Source of the DNA: Streptomyces tuirus
GTDB lineage: Bacteria; Actinomycetota; Actinomycetes; Streptomycetales; Streptomycetaceae
Length of the DNA: 64,000 bases
Assembly (NCBI RefSeq): GCF_014701095.1
Contig: NZ_AP023439.1
Coordinates: 3,150,001-3,214,000 of the forward strand
Direction: 5' to 3'
How positions within the stretch are numbered: the stretch's first letter is position 1; each line of letters begins with the position of its first letter. Position numbers and translations under genes: made by a program. The notes below the pieces were generated by a model that saw only the letters and a list, made by a program, of their open reading frames with translations, made no database searches and was not told the DNA's origin. Shown here one piece after another: positions 63,264-64,000 of the stretch.

Positions 63264-63389
63264 GTGCGCCCTCCCAGGGATCAGCCCGGGGCTCATCGTG
63301 GGCGCTGCCGCGTGAACACGACAAGTAACCGTAGGGTCAAAGGGAGGTAAAAATGTTCGGCGTGATGGCCTTGGTTCACCTACATGAAC

Positions 63390-64000
63390 TCACCGCATCA
63401 GCTCCCCCGCGTTGACCAGCAATGACTGTCCGGTGATCGACCGCGCCCGGTCCGACGCCAGGAACACCGCCGCGTCGGCCACGTCCGCGTCCGTGGCCAG
63501 TTCGGGCAGCGCCATCCGCTCGGTCAGCCGCTCCAGGACGGCGCTCTCCCCCACCCCCTCCGACTGCGCCGCGAACCGCACGTACGCCCGCACCGGCGGC
63601 CCCCACATCCAGCCGGGCAGCACGGTGTTGACCCGGATCCGGTACGGACCGAGCTCCCGCGCGAGCGAGTACATGGCACTCGTCAGCGCCCCCTTCGACG
63701 CCGCGTACGCCGCCTGCCGCACCTGCGAGGGGGCGGCCACCGCCGACTGCGTCCCGATGAACACCACGGATCCGCCGGCCTCCTTGAGCGACGGCAGACA
63801 GGCCCGGGTCATCCGCAGCGTGCCCAGCAGGTTCACGTCGAGGACGGACCGCCAGGACTCGAAGTCGGCGTCCTCCAGGCCGCCGAAGTAGCCGTCCAGC
63901 GCGGCCACATGGACGACGGCGTCGATCCCCCCGAACCGCTCCCGCGCCACCCGGGCCAGCGCCTCGCACTGCGCCTCGTCACGGATGTCCGTGGAGCGGT
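63390..64000 (-). CDS. Short-chain dehydrogenase/reductase, 5' end outside the window
   Basis: An SDR missing its N-terminal Rossmann motif because the window ends. Visible are VVHVAALDG (NNAG position), SVVFIGTQSAVAAPSQVRQAAYAASKGAL with the YxxxK catalytic pair, and PGWMWGP and LASDRARSITGQSLLVNAGE at the end. The frame remains open to base 64000. Probably an NAD(P)-dependent alcohol/ketone oxidoreductase, substrate unknown. Confidence 0.9.
   Translation of the reverse strand, partial: RSTDIRDEAQCEALARVARERFGGIDAVVHVAALDGYFGGLEDADFESWRSVLDVNLLGTLRMTRACLPSLKEAGGSVVFIGTQSAVAAPSQVRQAAYAASKGALTSAMYSLARELGPYRIRVNTVLPGWMWGPPVRAYVRFAAQSEGVGESAVLERLTERMALPELATDADVADAAVFLASDRARSITGQSLLVNAGELMR

Overview
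The window is high-GC actinobacterial DNA and almost certainly comes from a Streptomyces chromosome. The signs are very strong third-position GC bias, many GTG starts, an HrdD-type sigma factor, paired XRE/DUF397 regulators, a DUF574 methyltransferase and typical Streptomyces intergenic repeats. No plasmid or phage backbone is visible.

Layout. 0-11 kb is core-like: a TetR regulator, hrdD with a SigR-type promoter, a phosphinothricin-type acetyltransferase, a DODA-type dioxygenase divergent from a MarR regulator, a TetR/MFS efflux pair, a secreted M6 metalloprotease and a tandem-fused IclR regulator. 11.2-15.6 kb is a small genomic island. It lies between an intact tRNA-Arg(CCU) gene and a second copy of that gene's anticodon-to-3' end, which is an att-like direct repeat. 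The island holds two divergent genes: a SIR2-STAND NTPase and a membrane-anchored macro-domain protein. I read it as a compact candidate anti-phage system, possibly NAD-nucleotide-signalled; it is the most likely undescribed system here. 15.6-18.8 kb holds a degraded gene, a DksA-like zinc-finger protein, an old-yellow-enzyme reductase and a DUF805 protein.

19-45.7 kb is secondary metabolism. First come a secreted peptide with four DDFTW repeats and three regulator or dehydrogenase-like genes. A minus-strand operon follows (multicopper oxidase, AMP-ligase, aldolase, dehydroquinate-synthase-II-like enzyme) that should make and activate 3-amino-4-hydroxybenzoate (3,4-AHBA), as in grixazone, manumycin and bagremycin pathways. 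Divergent from it is a full thiopeptide-type RiPP set: SagB dehydrogenase, two DNA-identical precursor genes in tandem, a pyridine-synthase-like protein, LanB glutamylation enzyme, E1-like/RRE protein, YcaO, a second dehydrogenase and a LanB elimination domain. An ABC exporter and an FAD monooxygenase follow. The 18-residue predicted core is very Ser-rich with only two Cys.

45.7-64 kb is ordinary chromosome: a DUF6461-like pair, DUF574 methyltransferase, AbiEii-like nucleotidyltransferase, MarR/MFS pair, an ArsR-type regulator broken by a 44-bp palindromic repeat, glutathione peroxidase, XRE/DUF397 pair, GPP34 protein, an S11 D,D-carboxypeptidase with a huge acidic N-terminus, a GT-C-like membrane protein, an ADP-ribosylglycohydrolase-like protein lacking metal ligands, a sodium:solute symporter and a truncated SDR gene.

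A theme across the window is minisatellite DNA. Several arrays begin at stop codons and copy the last codons of the upstream gene (tetR, hrdD, marR, symporter). Others sit in frame inside genes (ligase tail, E1-like protein, TetR, carboxypeptidase).
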